From: Pseudomonadota bacterium
GTDB lineage: Bacteria; Pseudomonadota; Gammaproteobacteria; Steroidobacterales; Steroidobacteraceae
DNA: 64,000 bases
NCBI GenBank assembly: GCA_016703895.1
Contig: JADJBE010000008.1
Coordinates: 62,001-126,000 of the forward strand
Reading direction: 5' to 3'
In this document: piece after piece, positions 62,332-64,000 of the stretch
Layout: the number at the start of each line of letters is the position of its first letter
How positions within the stretch are numbered: position 1 is the stretch's first letter
Program-made: the position numbers and the translations under genes
The notes under the pieces: generated by a model
What the model was told of the DNA's origin: nothing
Database searches by the model: none
The model's input: only the letters and a program-made list of their open reading frames with translations

Positions 62332-63177
62332 TCAATCAGCCTTCAACTTTGCGAGTGTTGGCTTCCAATCATCGGGCGCGTGGGTCGGCGCGTTTATGAT
62401 CTCAAAAGTCTTGCCGTTGGCTTCCGCATTGAACAGGCAATGAACCAGAACCTTTGCTACATCACCGCGCGCGATTGTGGGCAAATTCACGTACTCGGGA
62501 TCGCCCTGTGTCACTACGATTCCGTAGGTCCCGCCCTCTTCGTCTCTCAGCGAACCGGGACGTACGATGGTGTATGCAAGTCCGCTCTGCCGCAAATACC
62601 GCTCGGCATCTTGCTTCCAACGTAGCAACCCGCCGAAGCCGGCTGTGGCCGTCGAGTCGGCTCGACCAACGCCGCCTGACGACATCATTACGAAATTGCG
62701 TACGCCTGCCGCCTTGCCACGGTCGACAAGCGCAACGATACCGCCATATTCCACCTTTTCAGGTATGTTTGATGGATCGCGACTGGTATTTGCCCCAACG
62801 GCAAATATGATCGCGTGGACGCCTTCTGCGACCGCTCCTAGGCTGCCCGGGTTCTTTAGATCTGCGGCTACCCAATTGACCGCGGGCAATTGTGCTTTCG
62901 CCTGTGCGACGTTGCGCGCGAGCCCGCGCACCCGATACCCCTTGGATAGCAGCTCTTCGACTACACGCTTCCCAGTGCGCCCCGTCGCTCCTGCAACGAG
63001 TATCAAGCGCCCGGCTCCGACTTGGGTCGATGGTGTGGCGTCGTTCGCCGAACCGCGACGATCTTCGCTCGCGGCCACCGTTCCGGTTGTGGCGAGCAAG
63101 CCAACGAGTGCGAATCGCACTACAAGATGTCGTCGAGAGAAGCTCGGCCCAGGGATCGTGACGCGCATTGATTTCAC
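62332..63177 (-). CDS. Exported NmrA-like NAD(P)-binding protein (atypical SDR)
   Basis: The 281-residue protein has an N-terminal FSRRHLVVRFALVGLLATTG, a Tat-like signal. An atypical SDR domain follows, with GATGRTGKRVVEELLSKGYR (about residues 63-82), ADLKNPGSL, FVMMSSGGVG and TIVRPGSLRDEEGG. The catalytic YxxxK is not at the expected place, as in NmrA-type sensors. It is the first gene of the leftward DUF1838 cluster and faces the divergent cyclase gene. An exported cofactor-binding protein is unusual. Confidence 0.8.
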   Translation of the reverse strand: MKSMRVTIPGPSFSRRHLVVRFALVGLLATTGTVAASEDRRGSANDATPSTQVGAGRLILVAGATGRTGKRVVEELLSKGYRVRGLARNVAQAKAQLPAVNWVAADLKNPGSLGAVAEGVHAIIFAVGANTSRDPSNIPEKVEYGGIVALVDRGKAAGVRNFVMMSSGGVGRADSTATAGFGGLLRWKQDAERYLRQSGLAYTIVRPGSLRDEEGGTYGIVVTQGDPEYVNLPTIARGDVAKVLVHCLFNAEANGKTFEIINAPTHAPDDWKPTLAKLKAD

Positions 63178-63233
63178 TCGCTTGCGAAGCTAGTACGCCT
63201 AGCCAATTGCCTGATCATCCGTGGCTGTGGATA

Positions 63234-63286
63234 CCGAGTCCAACAACTGCAAGATGTGCGGGCTGCAGTGTGGTTGTTGGACTCGG
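63234..63286. promoter_or_regulatory. Long inverted repeat between the NmrA-like and cyclase genes
   Basis: A perfect 14-bp inverted repeat (63234-63247 and 63273-63286) with a 25-base loop lies in the divergent intergenic region. It is 57 bp from the NmrA-like start and 135 bp before the cyclase start. The loop contains a CTGCA..TGCAG pair. A regulator-binding site is most likely. A shared element for both genes is inferred from position. Confidence 0.6.
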
Positions 63287-63420
63287 CCTCATGCGGCTGC
63301 GTACTCTCGGCGAGCTGAACATTCGAGAAATTGTCTAACGCCCGAGCCGGACGGCTCCGCGTTTCACGATGATTTTCAATCTAGTGTTGCGGGTTCCGTC
63401 TAGTTCGGAGGCAAGTGCTA

Positions 63421-64000
63421 ATGATGAGATCGTTCTCTCGTGGTGGTTCGAATTCCAACCCCTGCGCGCTGTGCGTACTCGCCATTGCCGGGCTTTCCAT
63501 GATCTTCGCGTCGATCGCGCTGGGAGCGGAAGCTCCGTGGTATCCATCCGTTTACGGCGCCGAGGATTCGATCGGCGCAGCAAACAACCTCTCAGAGGAT
63601 GGGACGCTGGCCGCGGCAAAGTTGGTTACTGCGGGGAAGGTGTACTCGCTTGCCGTGCCCCTTGATCCGAGCGCTACGCCGCGCTCGCATCGCGTCTATC
63701 GAGTAACGGTCACACAGCCCGGAAACCAGAGCGGAAAGCCGATCGGGCCGAACAAATTCACGGTCAACGACGACTCGATCTACATGTGGCAGGGCTTGGG
63801 CACGCAAATAGATGGCTTTGCGCATGCCAGCATCGATTTCCGTTTCTACAACGGCGCATCGGCAGACGAGTTCGTGCGTCCGGGCGGTGTCACCCGGTTC
63901 AGCGTACATGCTATCCCGCCACTGGTGACTCGTGGTGTTCTGCTGGATATGGCGGGCTTGCGTAATGTCGACTCTCTTGAAGTTGGCGACGCAATAAATC
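63421..64000 (+). CDS. Exported cyclase-family protein (metal-dependent hydrolase), partial
   Basis: The frame opens with ATG at 63421 and runs off the right edge after 193 residues. A signal peptide ends near GAEAPW (about residue 37). The cyclase family pattern is clear: NNLSEDGTLAAAKLV, YSLAVPLDP, the metal-site region GLGTQIDGFAHA (about residues 125-136; the usual family motif is HxGTHxDxPxH), RFSVHAIPPLVTRGVLLDMA. Kynurenine formamidase-like or related hydrolases have this fold. It is divergent from the DUF1838 cluster. Confidence 0.8.
   Translation, partial: MMRSFSRGGSNSNPCALCVLAIAGLSMIFASIALGAEAPWYPSVYGAEDSIGAANNLSEDGTLAAAKLVTAGKVYSLAVPLDPSATPRSHRVYRVTVTQPGNQSGKPIGPNKFTVNDDSIYMWQGLGTQIDGFAHASIDFRFYNGASADEFVRPGGVTRFSVHAIPPLVTRGVLLDMAGLRNVDSLEVGDAIN

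Noticed and set aside
1..64000. Frequent GTTAG/CTAAC pentamers, many at gene ends
   Set aside because: A rough hand count is close to what base composition would give for a 5-mer on two strands, and many cases are just stop codons in context. No longer shared consensus emerged that would suggest an uptake or segregation signal.
1..64000. CRISPR array
   Set aside because: No regularly spaced direct repeats of 24-40 bp and no cas-like gene were seen. The repeats found are coding (PPVT, Ig) or tandem duplications.

Overview
The window is about 62% G+C, densely coded, and reads as a chromosome segment of a gammaproteobacterium near the Xanthomonadales/Nevskiales/Steroidobacter side. The evidence is gene order and family membership: dapF-DUF484-xerC-hslV-hslU, the engB / cytochrome c4-dsbA / polA neighbourhood, a UbiK-ComM pair, an ArgR-headed arginine operon with an N-acylornithine-type transcarbamylase, and DUF1800/DUF1501 pairs. 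No species name is claimed.

Layout. 1-5 kb: a MacB-type export pump (partial), an omega-aminotransferase, an acyl-CoA dehydrogenase and a secreted fasciclin protein. 5.3-6.3 kb: a CarH-like B12 photoreceptor-repressor, divergent from fasciclin, with a palindromic operator between them. 6.4-12.9 kb: surface and secreted proteins (DUF1800, DUF1501, a large Ig-repeat lipoprotein). 12.9-19.4 kb: one long leftward run (CoA-binding protein, dapF, DUF484, xerC, hslV, hslU, SulP transporter). 19.5-25.4 kb: an iron-sulfur flavin reductase, a LytS/LytTR two-component pair, a beta-hydroxyacid dehydrogenase, a DUF4124 protein and amtB. 25.6-32.6 kb: ubiK, comM, an anchored SDR, cytochrome c5, tRNA-Arg(CCG), corA, dsbA, cytochrome c4, engB. 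32.8-37.1 kb: accessory genes between engB and polA. 37.1-49.3 kb: polA, lptM, a membrane protein, a thioesterase, then the leftward operon argR-argG-(P-loop DUF1611-like)-argC-argD-argF'-argB-argH. 49.3-53 kb: an ApbE flavinylation neighbourhood. 53-57.8 kb: a scrapyard of mobile DNA (MITE-like palindrome, Rhs remnant, RES-domain remnant, a decayed IS66 element carrying a pRiA4b ORF-3 passenger, a second IS66 fragment). 57.8-64 kb: exported proteins of unknown function (three DUF1838 paralogues, a beta-propeller, an NmrA-like protein) and a partial cyclase-family gene.

The most promising biology is the arginine operon. It has no recognisable N-acetylglutamate synthase or deacylase. Its transcarbamylase carries Ala at the position that, from memory of the published mutagenesis, separates acetyl- from succinyl-ornithine enzymes. 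The position between argC and argG is filled by a P-loop protein resembling DUF1611/DgcN, a family that includes a glutamate N-acyltransferase. Together these suggest a non-orthologous acyl-glutamate route.

A caution for any reader: at least six ordinary genes (xerC, the flavin reductase, amtB, argG, the DUF1611-like gene, the propeller gene) are each split by one-base shifts. Most of these sit in short homopolymers. This looks like sequencing or assembly error, and it should be separated from real decay in the 53-57.8 kb region.
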